Counted from the stretch's first letter, positions 39,404 to 48,749 are shown. The stretch is 64,000 bases of DNA from Sandaracinaceae bacterium (GCA_040218145.1 JAVJQK010000126.1:59434-123433), one strand, 5' to 3'. The notes: a model not told the origin generated them from the letters alone. A program made the numbers and translations.

Positions 39404-42205
39404 ATGCCCGCCTTCGACATCCCCTTCGTCGGGACCGTGCTCCTCGGCGCGGTTCTCGTCAGCGCCAGCTTCACGTTCGCGGTCAGCGTCGCCGCGGCCC
39501 GAGGGCGGCCGCACCTGCTCCGCTCGGCCCGCTTCGGCACCTTCGCGACCATCGCGCTGGTCGCCTGCGCGGTGTTCCTGCTGGCCTACGCGTTCCAGGC
39601 GCACGACTTCCGCATCCGCTACGTCGCCCGCTACAGCGACCGGTCCATGCCAGCGATCTATCTGTGGACGGCCCTCTGGGGCGGCCAGGACGGGTCGCTG
39701 CTCTGGTGGACCTTCCTGTCGTCGCTCTACATCGGCGGCTTCACGTGGTGGATCAAGGACAAGTACCGCGAGCTCCAGCCGGCGATGTTCGCCACGCTGA
39801 TGAGCGTCATCGCGTTCTTCGTGATCCTCCAGCTCTTCGCGGCCAACCCGTTCCAGACCACCTTCGGGGCGCCGCCCGCGGACGGAGAGGGCCTCAACCC
39901 CCTGCTCCAGAACTACTGGATGGCCATCCACCCGCCCGCCCTCTACATGGGCCTGACCGGCTGGTGCGTGCCCTTCGCGTTCGTCGTCGCGGCGCTCGTG
40001 ACGGGGCGGCTCGGAGAGGACTGGATCCGCGGCGCGCGCCGCTGGGTCCTGCTCGCCTGGGCCTTCCTGAGCCTGGGCAACATGCTCGGCATGTTCTGGT
40101 CCTACGAGGAGCTCGGCTGGGGCGGCTACTGGGCGTGGGACCCGGTCGAGAACGCGTCCTTCCTGCCGTGGTTGACGGCGACCGCCTACGTGCACTCGGT
40201 GATGATCCAGGAGCGCCGCGGCACCTTCCGCGTGTGGAACGTCTTCTTGCTGAGCATGACGTTCATCCTGACCATCTTCGGCACCTTCCTGACGCGGTCC
40301 GGGCTCATCGCCAGCGTTCACTCCTTCGCCCGGTCGGACATCGGCATCTACTTCGCGTACTACCTCGTGCTGCTCTGCGCGTCGGTCTTCGCGCTCATCG
40401 CGTGGCGCCTGCCGGATCTACGCTCGGGACGTCGGCTCGGCTGGGTCTCCTGGGCCATGGGCACGCTCGTCGGCGTGTTCTTCGGCGTCTTCCTCGTGAT
40501 GGCCGACGTCGCGGTCTCGTGGTGGTCGCGCATCGCCGTCGCCGTCGTCGGCCTGGTGTTCGTCGCCCTCCTCAAGGGCATCGAGTCGCTGCGCCTCGAC
40601 GCGCTCGGCATCAAGGCGGAGACGCACCACGAGCGGCGCGGCTTCGAGTCGCTGCTGTCCCGCGAGTTCGCCTTCCTGAGCAACAACTGGATCCTGCTCG
40701 CGATGGCGATCTTCGTCCTGCTGGCGACGACCTTCCCGCTCATCAGCGAGGCGCTCCGGGACGAGACGGTGACCGTCGGGCCCGAGTACTACAACTACTG
40801 GATGGTGCCCTTCGGTCTGGTGCTGCTCTTCCTCACCGGGGTCGGGCCGCTGATCGCCTGGCGCCGCGCGACGGGTAGAAACCTCGTCAAGGCCTTCACC
40901 AAGCCGGGCTCGCTCGCCCTCGCCGTCGGCGTGGCTCACCTCGCGCTGGGCTCGATGATCGGCTTCCCGGCCTGGGTCGAGCCGAGCGAGATCTACGACA
41001 CGTTCACGGGCGAGGTGCTGGCCTCGATCTTCGGCATCATGCCGCTCTTCTCGAGCACGCTCTGTGCGTTCGTGCTGGGCACGGTGATCCAGGAGTTCGC
41101 GCGCGGCGCGAAGGTGCGCATGAAGAGCAAGGGCGAGAACGCGCTCCTGGCGCTGTTCGAGCTCGTCTCGCGCGCGCGGCGCCGCTATGGCGGATACACG
41201 GTGCACGTGGGCATCGTGCTGATGTTCTTCGGCTTCACCGGCGCGGCCTACGACCTCGAGCAGGAGGCCAGCCTCGCGCCCGGCGAGGCGTTGGACATCG
41301 GCGGCTACCAGGTCCGGTACGACAGCGTGCGCATGGAGGAGGACCCCTCCAAGCGCATGGTCTTCACCGACATGACCATCCTCGACGAGGGCACCGAGGT
41401 CGCCCACGTCGCGCCGGCCAAGTTCATCTACCGCAGCCACCCCGAGATGCCGACCACCGAGGTCGCCATCCGTACCACGGCCACGCACAACCTCTACGTC
41501 ATCATGAGCACGGTCGACCCGGAGACGCGCCGCGGCACGTTCCGGGTCGTCAAGCAGCCGCTCGTGGTGTGGATCTGGATCGGCGGCGCGGTCCTCCTGC
41601 TCGGCGTGTTCATCTCGGCCATGCCCAAGCTCTCCGAGGTGCTCGGCGAGGTGAAGGCGCCCGGGGCCAGCCGCGCGGCGGCGATGGCGGCGATGCTCCT
41701 GCTCGTGCTCGGGGGCGCGCTCGGCGGTCTCGACCCACCCACGGCGCACGCGCAGGCGGAGAGCTCGAGCTCCCTGCACGCGGGCACCGTGGTCATCCGC
41801 GATCCCGAAGAGCGTCGGCTCTTCTCGCGCCTCCTCTGCGAGTGCGGTGACTGCCAGCGCCTGCCGCTGTCCACCTGCGGCTGCAGCTGGGCCGAGGGCA
41901 TGCGCGCCGAGCTGCGCGCCCGCGTCGATCGGGGTGAGGACGCCACCGCGCTCATCGAGGACTACCGCGACCGCTTCGGCTCCCAGGCCATCGCGATCCC
42001 CTCGGACGAGGGCCTCGACCGGGCGCTCTGGGCCGTGCCCATGGCGGCCATCTTTCTCGCCGGCATCGCGCTGGTGATCCGCGGCCGTCGTCTCGCGCGC
42101 AAGGGCGCGGCCGAGACCGCCGCCGCGGCGGACGAAGACGCGGAGGCGCCGTCGGAGTACGACGACCGTCTCGACGACGAGCTCCGCGAGCTGGAAGGCG
42201 ACTGA
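39404..42205 (+). CDS. CcmF-CcmH fusion, cytochrome c maturation
   Basis: A 933-residue membrane protein joining two system I proteins. Residues 1-740 are CcmF-like, with about 14 helices and the haem-binding tryptophan-rich segment WGGYWAWDPVENASFLPW. After a hydrophobic segment near 738-755, residues 770-900 are CcmH-like, with Cys812, Cys814, Cys817 (LLCECGDCQRL), then Cys825 and Cys827, followed by AEGMRAEL and a C-terminal helix. CcmF passes haem to apocytochrome and CcmH reduces its CXXCH. The fusion would tether the two. Confidence 0.9.
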   Translation: MPAFDIPFVGTVLLGAVLVSASFTFAVSVAAARGRPHLLRSARFGTFATIALVACAVFLLAYAFQAHDFRIRYVARYSDRSMPAIYLWTALWGGQDGSLLWWTFLSSLYIGGFTWWIKDKYRELQPAMFATLMSVIAFFVILQLFAANPFQTTFGAPPADGEGLNPLLQNYWMAIHPPALYMGLTGWCVPFAFVVAALVTGRLGEDWIRGARRWVLLAWAFLSLGNMLGMFWSYEELGWGGYWAWDPVENASFLPWLTATAYVHSVMIQERRGTFRVWNVFLLSMTFILTIFGTFLTRSGLIASVHSFARSDIGIYFAYYLVLLCASVFALIAWRLPDLRSGRRLGWVSWAMGTLVGVFFGVFLVMADVAVSWWSRIAVAVVGLVFVALLKGIESLRLDALGIKAETHHERRGFESLLSREFAFLSNNWILLAMAIFVLLATTFPLISEALRDETVTVGPEYYNYWMVPFGLVLLFLTGVGPLIAWRRATGRNLVKAFTKPGSLALAVGVAHLALGSMIGFPAWVEPSEIYDTFTGEVLASIFGIMPLFSSTLCAFVLGTVIQEFARGAKVRMKSKGENALLALFELVSRARRRYGGYTVHVGIVLMFFGFTGAAYDLEQEASLAPGEALDIGGYQVRYDSVRMEEDPSKRMVFTDMTILDEGTEVAHVAPAKFIYRSHPEMPTTEVAIRTTATHNLYVIMSTVDPETRRGTFRVVKQPLVVWIWIGGAVLLLGVFISAMPKLSEVLGEVKAPGASRAAAMAAMLLLVLGGALGGLDPPTAHAQAESSSSLHAGTVVIRDPEERRLFSRLLCECGDCQRLPLSTCGCSWAEGMRAELRARVDRGEDATALIEDYRDRFGSQAIAIPSDEGLDRALWAVPMAAIFLAGIALVIRGRRLARKGAAETAAAADEDAEAPSEYDDRLDDELRELEGD

Positions 42206-42210
42206 GCGCC

Positions 42211-42975
42211 ATGAGCGACGAGCGAGACGACGCGCCCCCGCGCGTACCCCCAGTCGTGTGGATCGGCGCCGTCGGCGGCGCGATCGGCGCCGGCGTGGCG
42301 ATGATCAGCCTCCCGAGCGGAACTGGCGCCTTGCCCGCCCTCTTCATCGGGCTGGCCAGCGTGATGCTCCTGCTCGCGCTCGGCGCGCTGTGGCAGAGCG
42401 TGCGCACCGCGCTCGGCGGCGGCATCACCTTCGACCCGAGCGCCGACCCGCTCCTGCCCGAGCGTCAGCAGCTGCTCGAGGAGAAGGCCACGCTCCTTCG
42501 CGCGCTCAAGGACATCGCCTACGAGCGCGAGGTGGGCAAGATCTCGGGCGACGACTTCGATCGACTGAACCGCGCCTACCGCCGCCGCGCCAAGGAGGTG
42601 CTCCGGGCGCTCGACCAGGACATCGAGCCCTACGTGGAGCGCGCGCGTCGCATGGTCGCCAAGGAGCTCGACGAGGAGGACGCAGGTCCCTACCGCGACG
42701 CCCGGCGTGGCCCGAAGAAGCGCAAGAGCCCGGCCGCGAAGACGCCGGTGAAGGCCGCGCCCACCGTCGACTGTCCGCGCTGCGAGACCCCGAACGACGA
42801 GGACGCGATCTGGTGCAAGTCCTGCGGCGAGCGCGTGGCCCCCGTCGAGTGCGAGGCGTGCAGCACGATGAACGACCCCGACGCGAGCTTCTGCAAGAAG
42901 TGCGCGGCGCCTCTGGGTGCCGAGGCGTCCGAGGACGACGAGGACGACGAGGCGGCCGAGGAGGAGCGGGCATGA
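42211..42975 (+). CDS. Membrane protein with zinc-ribbon C-terminus
   Basis: A 254-residue protein: two hydrophobic helices (residues 15-34 and 42-62), a helical coiled segment (LLEEKATLLRALKDIAYEREVGKI), then two zinc ribbons (CPRCETPNDEDAIWCKSCG and CEACSTMNDPDASFCKKC) and an acidic tail. The segment AYEREVGKIS resembles the CcmI-type middle part encoded beside cytochrome maturation genes. It starts 5 nt after the fusion gene stop, so it is in the same operon. Confidence 0.82.
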   Translation: MSDERDDAPPRVPPVVWIGAVGGAIGAGVAMISLPSGTGALPALFIGLASVMLLLALGALWQSVRTALGGGITFDPSADPLLPERQQLLEEKATLLRALKDIAYEREVGKISGDDFDRLNRAYRRRAKEVLRALDQDIEPYVERARRMVAKELDEEDAGPYRDARRGPKKRKSPAAKTPVKAAPTVDCPRCETPNDEDAIWCKSCGERVAPVECEACSTMNDPDASFCKKCAAPLGAEASEDDEDDEAAEEERA

Positions 42976-44516
42976 AGTCGCAGACCGCCTTCGTCTGGCT
43001 CGCGCTGCTCACCTGCGCCGGCGTCGCCCAAGCGCAGGAGGGGCTGCCGCCCGGGCACCCTCCCACAGGTCAGCCCCCGGCAGACCAAGGGCTTCCGCCT
43101 GGCCATCCGCCCGCGGGCGGCGGGCAGCAGGCGCCGGCCGGCGACGCGCAGCGCGTGTCCCAGGCGCTGCGTCCGCCCACCCTCGCGACCGCCGCGCCGA
43201 GCGCCGACGTCCCGGTCGGGAGCATCCGGGTGCGCGTGGTCGACGCCAACGACCGCCCCGTCGCGGGGGCCACCGTCGACGTCGGCTCGCTCGCGCAGGG
43301 CGAGCGCTCGCGCCACAACGGTGAGACCAACGCCGACGGCGTCTTCGTGTTCGAGGACCTTCCCACGGGCTCGGGCCAGGCGTACCGGGTCAACGTCCCC
43401 TTCAACGGCGCGCTCTACAGCAGCGACCCGTTCCAGCTCCCCACCAACCGCGGCTTCGACGTCACGATAACGCGCCTGCCGGTCACGCGGGACCCGCGCT
43501 TCACGTTCTTCCACGTGTTCCGCGTGATCGTCGAGCAGCGCGGCGAGCGCTTGCACGTCATTCACCAGGCGCAGCTGACCAACGCGGGGAGCGAGACCTT
43601 CGTCTTCCCCTCGGAGGGTGCGCGCGCGGAGCTCCCGGAGGGGGCCACCGCGTTCCAGTTCCAGCGCGTGATCGGTGACCAGCGCGTGGAGGAGATCCCG
43701 GACGCCAACGCCTACGCGTTCCGCGGCTCGATGCCGCCGGGCACGATCCAGCTCGCGTGGGCCTACGACCTGCCCGTCGACGGCGAGAGCCTCGACATCC
43801 CGGTGGAGATCCCCTTGCGGTTCTTCGCGCTCCAGGTCCTCGGCGAAGCCCTGCCGGGGCTCCAGATGGACGTCGACGGCATGCCGGCGCCGCGTCGGCT
43901 CGACCCCGAGGGAGCGCCCTGCGAGAGCAGTCAGCGCACCGAAGGCTGCGCCTGGGTGACGATGGAGCGCCGTGGGCCCGAGCAAGCGGAGCTGCGCTCG
44001 ATCGTCATCGAGCTGTCGGGGATCCCGGGGCCGCCCAACATCCGCTGGGTGGCGGTGCTCGTCGCGCTCGCGTTCGCCTTCTTCGGGATCGCGTGGGCGA
44101 CGGTCCGTCCGCGGATCGATCCCCGGGCCGAGAAGCGCGCGCGCCGCAAGCGCCGTCAGGCGCTGCTCGACGAGGTCCGAGCGCTCGAGGAGGAGCTGGG
44201 CGCCGGGGAGATCGGCCCCGAGTATCACGCGAAGCGTCGAGCGGCGCTGGAGCGCGAGCTCGCCGTGCTCCTCTACCGCGAGGATCGCGACGCCGAGGCG
44301 GACGAAGACGAAGCGGAAGAGGACGCCGCTCCGTCGCCGCGCCGGACCGGTGCGTGGGGACTGAGCTTCGTCGCCGGCGCGGTGATGACCTACGGCGGGG
44401 CGAGCGGGATGCTCCAGTTCCGCAACCTCGAGGGCAGCAGCTGGGTCGTGGCGGCCTTCGGCATCCTGCTCGTGGTGATGGCGATCGTGCGCTGGACGGC
44501 CGAGCGTCGACGCTGA
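42972..44516 (+). CDS. Secreted carboxypeptidase-regulatory-like domain protein
   Basis: A 514-residue protein starting at ATG 42972, overlapping the previous stop (ATGA). Signal peptide, Pro/Gly repeats GLPPGHPP, a carboxypeptidase regulatory-like beta domain (GSIRVRVVDANDRPVAGATV), a second beta domain, one helix near residue 360, a charged coiled segment, and two C-terminal helices. It ends the ccm operon. It may be a periplasmic partner of cytochrome maturation, but no motif proves this. Confidence 0.75.
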   Translation: MKSQTAFVWLALLTCAGVAQAQEGLPPGHPPTGQPPADQGLPPGHPPAGGGQQAPAGDAQRVSQALRPPTLATAAPSADVPVGSIRVRVVDANDRPVAGATVDVGSLAQGERSRHNGETNADGVFVFEDLPTGSGQAYRVNVPFNGALYSSDPFQLPTNRGFDVTITRLPVTRDPRFTFFHVFRVIVEQRGERLHVIHQAQLTNAGSETFVFPSEGARAELPEGATAFQFQRVIGDQRVEEIPDANAYAFRGSMPPGTIQLAWAYDLPVDGESLDIPVEIPLRFFALQVLGEALPGLQMDVDGMPAPRRLDPEGAPCESSQRTEGCAWVTMERRGPEQAELRSIVIELSGIPGPPNIRWVAVLVALAFAFFGIAWATVRPRIDPRAEKRARRKRRQALLDEVRALEEELGAGEIGPEYHAKRRAALERELAVLLYREDRDAEADEDEAEEDAAPSPRRTGAWGLSFVAGAVMTYGGASGMLQFRNLEGSSWVVAAFGILLVVMAIVRWTAERRR

Positions 44517-44651
44517 CCGCAGATTTCTCCGGAAAAGCGTCAGTCTCGGCGGTCGGCGTGCGTCCGAGGCTCCATGGCGCCGGGATCGCGTTGATCGCGC
44601 TTCGCCGGCCGTCTACGTTGGGCCGCCCCTCGAGCGTGGGGCTGGCCGAGA

Positions 44652-44673
44652 CGTGAATCGAACGTGAATCGAA
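44652..44673 (+). repeat. Tandem 11-bp repeat before ssb
   Basis: CGTGAATCGAA occurs twice in tandem (44652-44662, 44663-44673), ending 15 bp before the ssb ATG. Possibly a protein binding site or a leader repeat. Confidence 0.5.
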
Positions 44674-44688
44674 CAGTGAGAGACGACG

Positions 44689-45243
44689 ATGGCATCTGAA
44701 GGGCTCAACAAGGTCATGCTCATCGGAAACCTCGGGATGGATCCCGAGATCCGGTTCGGGCAGAGCGGGAACGCGGTGCTGCGGATGCGCCTCGCGACGA
44801 CCGAGCGTTACATGACGCGCGGCGGCGAGCGGCAGGAGCGCACCGAGTGGCACACGGTCATCTTCTTCGGCAACCGCGCCGAGGGGCTCTCCAAGGTGCT
44901 CAGCAAGGGCGAGACCGTCTACATCGAGGGCCGCCTGCAGACCCGTCAGTGGGACGACAAGGACGGGAACAAGCGCTACACGACCGAGATCGTGGGCACC
45001 CAGCTCCTCTTCCTCGGCGGTCGGCGCGGCGAGGGCGGCGGCGGCGGTGAGTACGGCGGCGGCGGTGGAGGCGGCGGCTACGGCGGCGGCGGCGGCGGCG
45101 GCGGCTACGGCGGCGGCAGCGGTGGCGGCGGCGGCGGCGGCTACGGCGGCGGTGGCGGCGGTGGTCCGAGCGACGACTTCGGCGGTGGCGGCGGCGGCAG
45201 CGGCGGCGGCGACGACTTCGGCGACGACGACATCCCGTTCTGA
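44689..45243 (+). CDS. ssb: Single-stranded DNA-binding protein
   Basis: A 184-residue SSB: OB-fold residues 1-110 ([47 protein letters not shown]), then a linker of about 65 residues made almost only of Gly with Tyr and Ser, and the acidic tip [10 protein letters not shown] that binds partner proteins in the family. It coats ssDNA in replication, recombination and repair. The linker DNA is a simple GGC-rich repeat and may slip. Confidence 0.97.
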   Translation: MASEGLNKVMLIGNLGMDPEIRFGQSGNAVLRMRLATTERYMTRGGERQERTEWHTVIFFGNRAEGLSKVLSKGETVYIEGRLQTRQWDDKDGNKRYTTEIVGTQLLFLGGRRGEGGGGGEYGGGGGGGGYGGGGGGGGYGGGSGGGGGGGYGGGGGGGPSDDFGGGGGGSGGGDDFGDDDIPF

Positions 45244-45246
45244 CGG

Positions 45247-46011
45247 GTGGCGAAGCCTCCCCCAGCGAAGAAGACACGCGCGAAGAAGGCGCGCGTCGAC
45301 GTCCTCCTGGTCGAGCGTGACCTCGTGGAGAGCCGGGCGCGCGCCCAGGCGATCATCCTGGCCGGGAAGGTGTTCTCCGGGGAGCAGCGCGTCGAGAAGG
45401 CGGGGCAGCGCTTGCCCGTGGACGCGCCCCTCGAGGTCCGTGGGCGCGACCACCCGTACGTCTCCCGCGGAGGCGTCAAGATGGAGGGCGCGCTGGATGC
45501 GCTGGGCTTCGACCCCGCGGGCCTCGTCGCGGCGGACTTCGGCGCGTCGACGGGCGGCTTCACCGACTGCCTGCTCCGGCGCGGCGCGGCGAAGGTCTAC
45601 GCGATCGACGTCGGGTACGGCCAGCTCGCGCATCGCCTCCGCACGGATGACCGCGTGGTGGTCATGGAGCGGGTGAACGCGCGGCACCTGCAGGCGAGCG
45701 ACCTGCCCGAGCCGGTGGCGCTCGTGGTGATCGACGCGAGCTTCATCTCGATCGCCAAGCTCCTCCCCGCCGCTCACGCGTTGCTCCAGCCCGGCGGGCA
45801 CGTGCTGGGCATGGTGAAGCCGCAGTTCGAGGTGGGGCGCGCCAAGCTCGAGAAGGGCGTCGTGCGCGACCCGGACGCGCGCGCGGCGGCCATCGACGCG
45901 GTGGCCCGCGAGGCGGAGTCGATCGGCTTCACCCTCCGCGGTCGCTGCGACTCCCAGCTCCCCGGCCCGGACGGGAACCTCGAGGCGTTCCTACTGCTCG
46001 AGCGCAGCTGA
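45247..46011 (+). CDS. tlyA: TlyA-family rRNA 2'-O-methyltransferase
   Basis: A 254-residue protein with an N-terminal S4-like RNA-binding segment (RVDVLLVERDLVESRARAQAIILAG) and an FtsJ-type methyltransferase domain (VAADFGASTGGFTDCLL, VVIDASFISI, MVKPQFEVG). TlyA proteins methylate riboses of 16S and 23S rRNA in actinobacteria; other members are annotated as haemolysins. The GTG start lies 3 nt after the ssb stop, so the two are co-transcribed. Its end overlaps the convergent gene by 21 bp. Confidence 0.94.
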   Translation: MAKPPPAKKTRAKKARVDVLLVERDLVESRARAQAIILAGKVFSGEQRVEKAGQRLPVDAPLEVRGRDHPYVSRGGVKMEGALDALGFDPAGLVAADFGASTGGFTDCLLRRGAAKVYAIDVGYGQLAHRLRTDDRVVVMERVNARHLQASDLPEPVALVVIDASFISIAKLLPAAHALLQPGGHVLGMVKPQFEVGRAKLEKGVVRDPDARAAAIDAVAREAESIGFTLRGRCDSQLPGPDGNLEAFLLLERS

Positions 46012-46758
46012 CGGGGTCTGGAGCTCGTCCAGCCACGGCCTCCAAGAGGTCACGTCCTCGCCGACCAGCGTGGCCGTCAGCCGATAGCCCGTGGCTCCTG
46101 CCTCGAAGCGCCGGACGCGCACGACGACCTGCCCCCCACTCGACAGGCGCGCCTCGACCGCGTCGTCCGACACCAGGCTCGGAGTGTGGCCCGCGCGTCG
46201 AAGGCTCGCCGCGATCTCTCCGCCGGGGCCGGCGCCCGTGTCGCGAGCGAGGTCGAGCACGAGCTGCACGTCGTCGCCCTCCCACGCCCACACTCGGTGC
46301 GCGTCGGCCCACGCCGAGTCGCCCGCCTCGCGCGTCTCACGCTCGAGCTCGGGTGAACGGATCAGGTCTCGCTCCGAAGGGTCCGGGAAAGAGAACGCGA
46401 GCTCCGGGTGTGTCAGGCGCCCGTCCGCCGACCGGAGCGCCGCGTGCGCGACGTCTTCGAGCGCGGGCGGACGGGAGACCGCCGAGACCCAGAAGCACAG
46501 CGCGATGAAGCTCCCGGCGACGAGCGCCGAGAGGCCTCCCGTGATTCGCGCCGGAGTGCGCGCCCCGCGGTCGGCGAGCAGGGCGGCCGAGAATGCCAGC
46601 GCGCCCGCGATCCACGCCGCCCACATCGCGTTGCCGACCACCGAGCGCGGCGCCCACGGGCTCGACGTCGCCACCGCCAGGGCGGTCAGCATCACCGGCG
46701 CGGCGGCCAGCGCGGCCCAGCCGAGCGCGCGCGCGTGGCGCATGACCCAGTCAGGCAT
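45991..46758 (-). CDS. Membrane protein, unknown function
   Basis: A 255-residue protein with three hydrophobic segments near residues 12-32, 42-62 and 74-95, then a soluble alpha/beta domain of about 150 residues (ELAFSFPDPSERDLI, VQLVLDLARDTG, GATGYRLTATLVG). No catalytic motif is seen. It begins 10 nt after the end of tRNA-Gln(TTG) on the same strand and could be the last gene of the RNA array transcript. Confidence 0.65.
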   Translation of the reverse strand: MPDWVMRHARALGWAALAAAPVMLTALAVATSSPWAPRSVVGNAMWAAWIAGALAFSAALLADRGARTPARITGGLSALVAGSFIALCFWVSAVSRPPALEDVAHAALRSADGRLTHPELAFSFPDPSERDLIRSPELERETREAGDSAWADAHRVWAWEGDDVQLVLDLARDTGAGPGGEIAASLRRAGHTPSLVSDDAVEARLSSGGQVVVRVRRFEAGATGYRLTATLVGEDVTSWRPWLDELQTPSAALEQ

Positions 46759-46768
46759 GTCAGGAGAG

Positions 46769-46839
46769 CTCCGGCGGCTGGATTCGAACCAACATAGACG
46801 GATCCAAAGTCCGCAGTCCTACCCTTGGACGACGCCGGA
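46769..46839 (-). tRNA. tRNA-Gln (anticodon TTG)
   Basis: Seven-pair acceptor stem, D stem GTCC/GGAC, anticodon loop CTTTGGA, T loop TTCGAAT, discriminator G as expected for bacterial tRNA-Gln. No encoded CCA. It is the last RNA of the array, 69 nt after tRNA-Thr. Confidence 0.95.
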
Positions 46840-46908
46840 AACGGGGGGAGGATAGTACACACGCTCGTGACGTCGAGCCCGCGACGAGAGATGCGGAGCA
46901 TTCGCGGA

Positions 46909-46980
46909 TGCCTCTCGCCAGATTCGAACTGGCTTCTCCCGATTACGAAACGGGTGCGTTACCGATCACGCTCGAGAGGC
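46909..46980 (-). tRNA. tRNA-Thr (anticodon CGT), unusual core
   Basis: Acceptor GCCTCTC/GAGAGGC, D arm, T loop TTCGAAT and discriminator A are normal. Position 8 is G instead of U, and the last pair of the anticodon stem is T-T, so the CGT loop is loosely closed. It follows the rsr gene. Confidence 0.88.
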
Positions 46981-47089
46981 ACGGTCTGGGAGCGGCCGCC
47001 CGCCAACGTCGCGGGCGACCGCTCCAGCCCGGAGCTCTCGCGAGCTCTATTTGGGTGGATAGGGTGAGTGATGGAAAGCTGTGTGTCGC
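46981..47089. other. Spacer with strong hairpin between tRNA-Thr and rsr
   Basis: GAGCGGCCGCCCG at about 46990 pairs with CGGGCGACCGCTC a few bases later (one mismatch), and a GAGCTC hairpin lies at about 47032-47047. These may mark the 3' end of the rsr message or an RNA processing site. Confidence 0.4.
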
Positions 47090-48640
47090 TCAGACGCTCA
47101 CGCCGCGGATGACGTCCACCCAGTGCTGCGCCCCATCCGCGCCCTGGGCGAACGCCGCGACCACGTCGAACACCTGGTCGGAGAAGCCCCCGACGTTCAG
47201 GATGTCCGGCGAGTCCGGCGCCTGAGAGTGGCCGTACGGCTGCACGTCGATGCAGACCATGCGCGCCTTCGGGTTCCGGGCCTTCAGCCGGTTCCACTCG
47301 CGCATGGTCTCCGTCGCGCCGTGGCGCCGCGCATCGACCCACGACTGGTTGTCGCTGACGAACACCACCAGGTCGGCCTTCGCCTGCTCCGCGTTCAGCT
47401 TCGCGAGCGGGGCCGAGACGTTGGTGCCGCCGCCTCCGATGGAGGCGAGCTTGCGCGCGTTGGTCATGATGGAGTCCCGCGGGTTGAGCTCGACCGGGAT
47501 GCAGCCGAACTCGAACGGGATCACGCCTGCCCGCGGGTTGTGCCGGACGAGCGCCGCCGCGAACAGCGCCGCGACGTCCACACACTTCACCGCGCTCGTC
47601 GCGCCCTTCCGCCAGCCGGTGACCGGCGACTGCATCGAGCCGGAGACGTCCGGGCAGACCCAGACGTGCCCGTCGACACGCGGCACGTTGGCGAGCGCGT
47701 GCTCCATCGCGTCCTGCAGCGCGTTCCGCACCCGCGTCGGCGCCTTCGTGGAGTGCACGTAGGCCGTCATCAGCTGGTACGGGAAGGCTCGCGCCTTCCG
47801 AACGAGGGCCGGATCCGCGAGCCGAGCTGCGATCCGCTCGGTCATCCCCTCCACCTCGAACACGCCGTGGCGCTGGAAGGTGTTGAGGTTCATCCGCGTC
47901 ATCTGCCACGACGCGGACTTCGCGATCTCCGTCCACTCCGCCCGACCGAGGCTCAAGGCGGTCAGCATCTGGAAGGGGACCTTCGGCACCTCACCGGACT
48001 TCTCGCGCTTATAGGCCTCGAAGGCATTCACGAGCTCCGGCAGCGCCTCGGTCTCGTGCGACTTGCCGAGGAGGTACCCGTAGAGCGCGCGCCGCGAGGC
48101 GGACGCCGGCTTCGGGTGGACCATCTTCAGCACGTCGGCGAGCGACGGGTCGTTGCCCACCGAGCCCCGGAAGAGGTACTCGTCGGACCGCGACGCGAGC
48201 CACGCGAGGATCTCCTTCTTCGGCCGCGTCCCGAGGGACTTCCGGCCGACCGCGCCGCTCCGCATGATCTGCACGAACGTCCGCAGCATCTTCGCGTTGT
48301 CGACGACCTTCGGGAAGGCAGCCTTGAACCGCTCGGAGTCACGGACCGAGAGGACGGCGAGCAGGAGCGCCGGCATGTCCTTCATGTGCCCCTTCTGCCG
48401 CGTGTAGACCGCGCACTTCGCGAGGAAGTCCGGGTCGACGGCGAAGGCGAGCTTCAGGACGACGTCCAGCTGCGTCTGCGCGGACGCGTAGAAGGTGCCG
48501 TTGAGGCAACCCGTCGCCGCGTACTGACCGAGCGCGTGCTCCGGCCCGAACGCGTAGGCCGGCCCGCCGGCCTCGTTGACCAGGTCCGGCTTGGGCAGCA
48601 GCTTGCCGAGGAACGACGAGAACAGGTTCTTGTTTGCCAT
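47090..48640 (-). CDS. rsr: Ro60/Rsr-like RNA-binding protein (TROVE and vWA)
   Basis: A 516-residue Ro60 homologue. The TROVE HEAT-like ring occupies residues 15-320 (YAFGPEHALGQYAATGCLNG, HMKDMPALLLAVLSV, ASRRALYGYLLGK) and a vWA domain follows, with the MIDAS motif DVSGSM in WVCPDVSGSMQSP near residue 333. Bacterial Rsr binds Y RNAs, aids RNA decay with PNPase, and supports stress survival. The ATG at 48640 has GGAGG 6 nt upstream. It is embedded in the RNA array on the same strand, next to seven Y RNA-like genes that are its likely partners. Confidence 0.95.
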   Translation of the reverse strand: MANKNLFSSFLGKLLPKPDLVNEAGGPAYAFGPEHALGQYAATGCLNGTFYASAQTQLDVVLKLAFAVDPDFLAKCAVYTRQKGHMKDMPALLLAVLSVRDSERFKAAFPKVVDNAKMLRTFVQIMRSGAVGRKSLGTRPKKEILAWLASRSDEYLFRGSVGNDPSLADVLKMVHPKPASASRRALYGYLLGKSHETEALPELVNAFEAYKREKSGEVPKVPFQMLTALSLGRAEWTEIAKSASWQMTRMNLNTFQRHGVFEVEGMTERIAARLADPALVRKARAFPYQLMTAYVHSTKAPTRVRNALQDAMEHALANVPRVDGHVWVCPDVSGSMQSPVTGWRKGATSAVKCVDVAALFAAALVRHNPRAGVIPFEFGCIPVELNPRDSIMTNARKLASIGGGGTNVSAPLAKLNAEQAKADLVVFVSDNQSWVDARRHGATETMREWNRLKARNPKARMVCIDVQPYGHSQAPDSPDILNVGGFSDQVFDVVAAFAQGADGAQHWVDVIRGVSV

Positions 48641-48693
48641 GATGCACCTCCGTGTGGAGTGAAGTGACGCCCCGAGAGGCGACGGTGAGTTGG

Positions 48694-48748
48694 CGCGCTC
48701 GCTGGGCTCCCCCCGCTTTCAGAAAGGGGGAGCCGGGGTGCGAGCGCG
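48694..48748. repeat. Long inverted repeat in the rsr leader
   Basis: CGCGCTCGC (48694-48702) pairs with GCGAGCGCG (48740-48748), and inside it GGCTCCCCC pairs with GGGGGAGCC. It lies between tRNA-Gly(GCC) and the rsr ribosome site, and could block 3' trimming or regulate rsr translation. Confidence 0.6.
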
Positions 48749-48749
48749 A

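Noticed and set aside
46857..47089. Rho-independent terminator ending the RNA array after rsr
   Set aside because: Hairpins are present but no T-run follows on the minus strand, and two more tRNAs lie downstream, so termination there is not supported.
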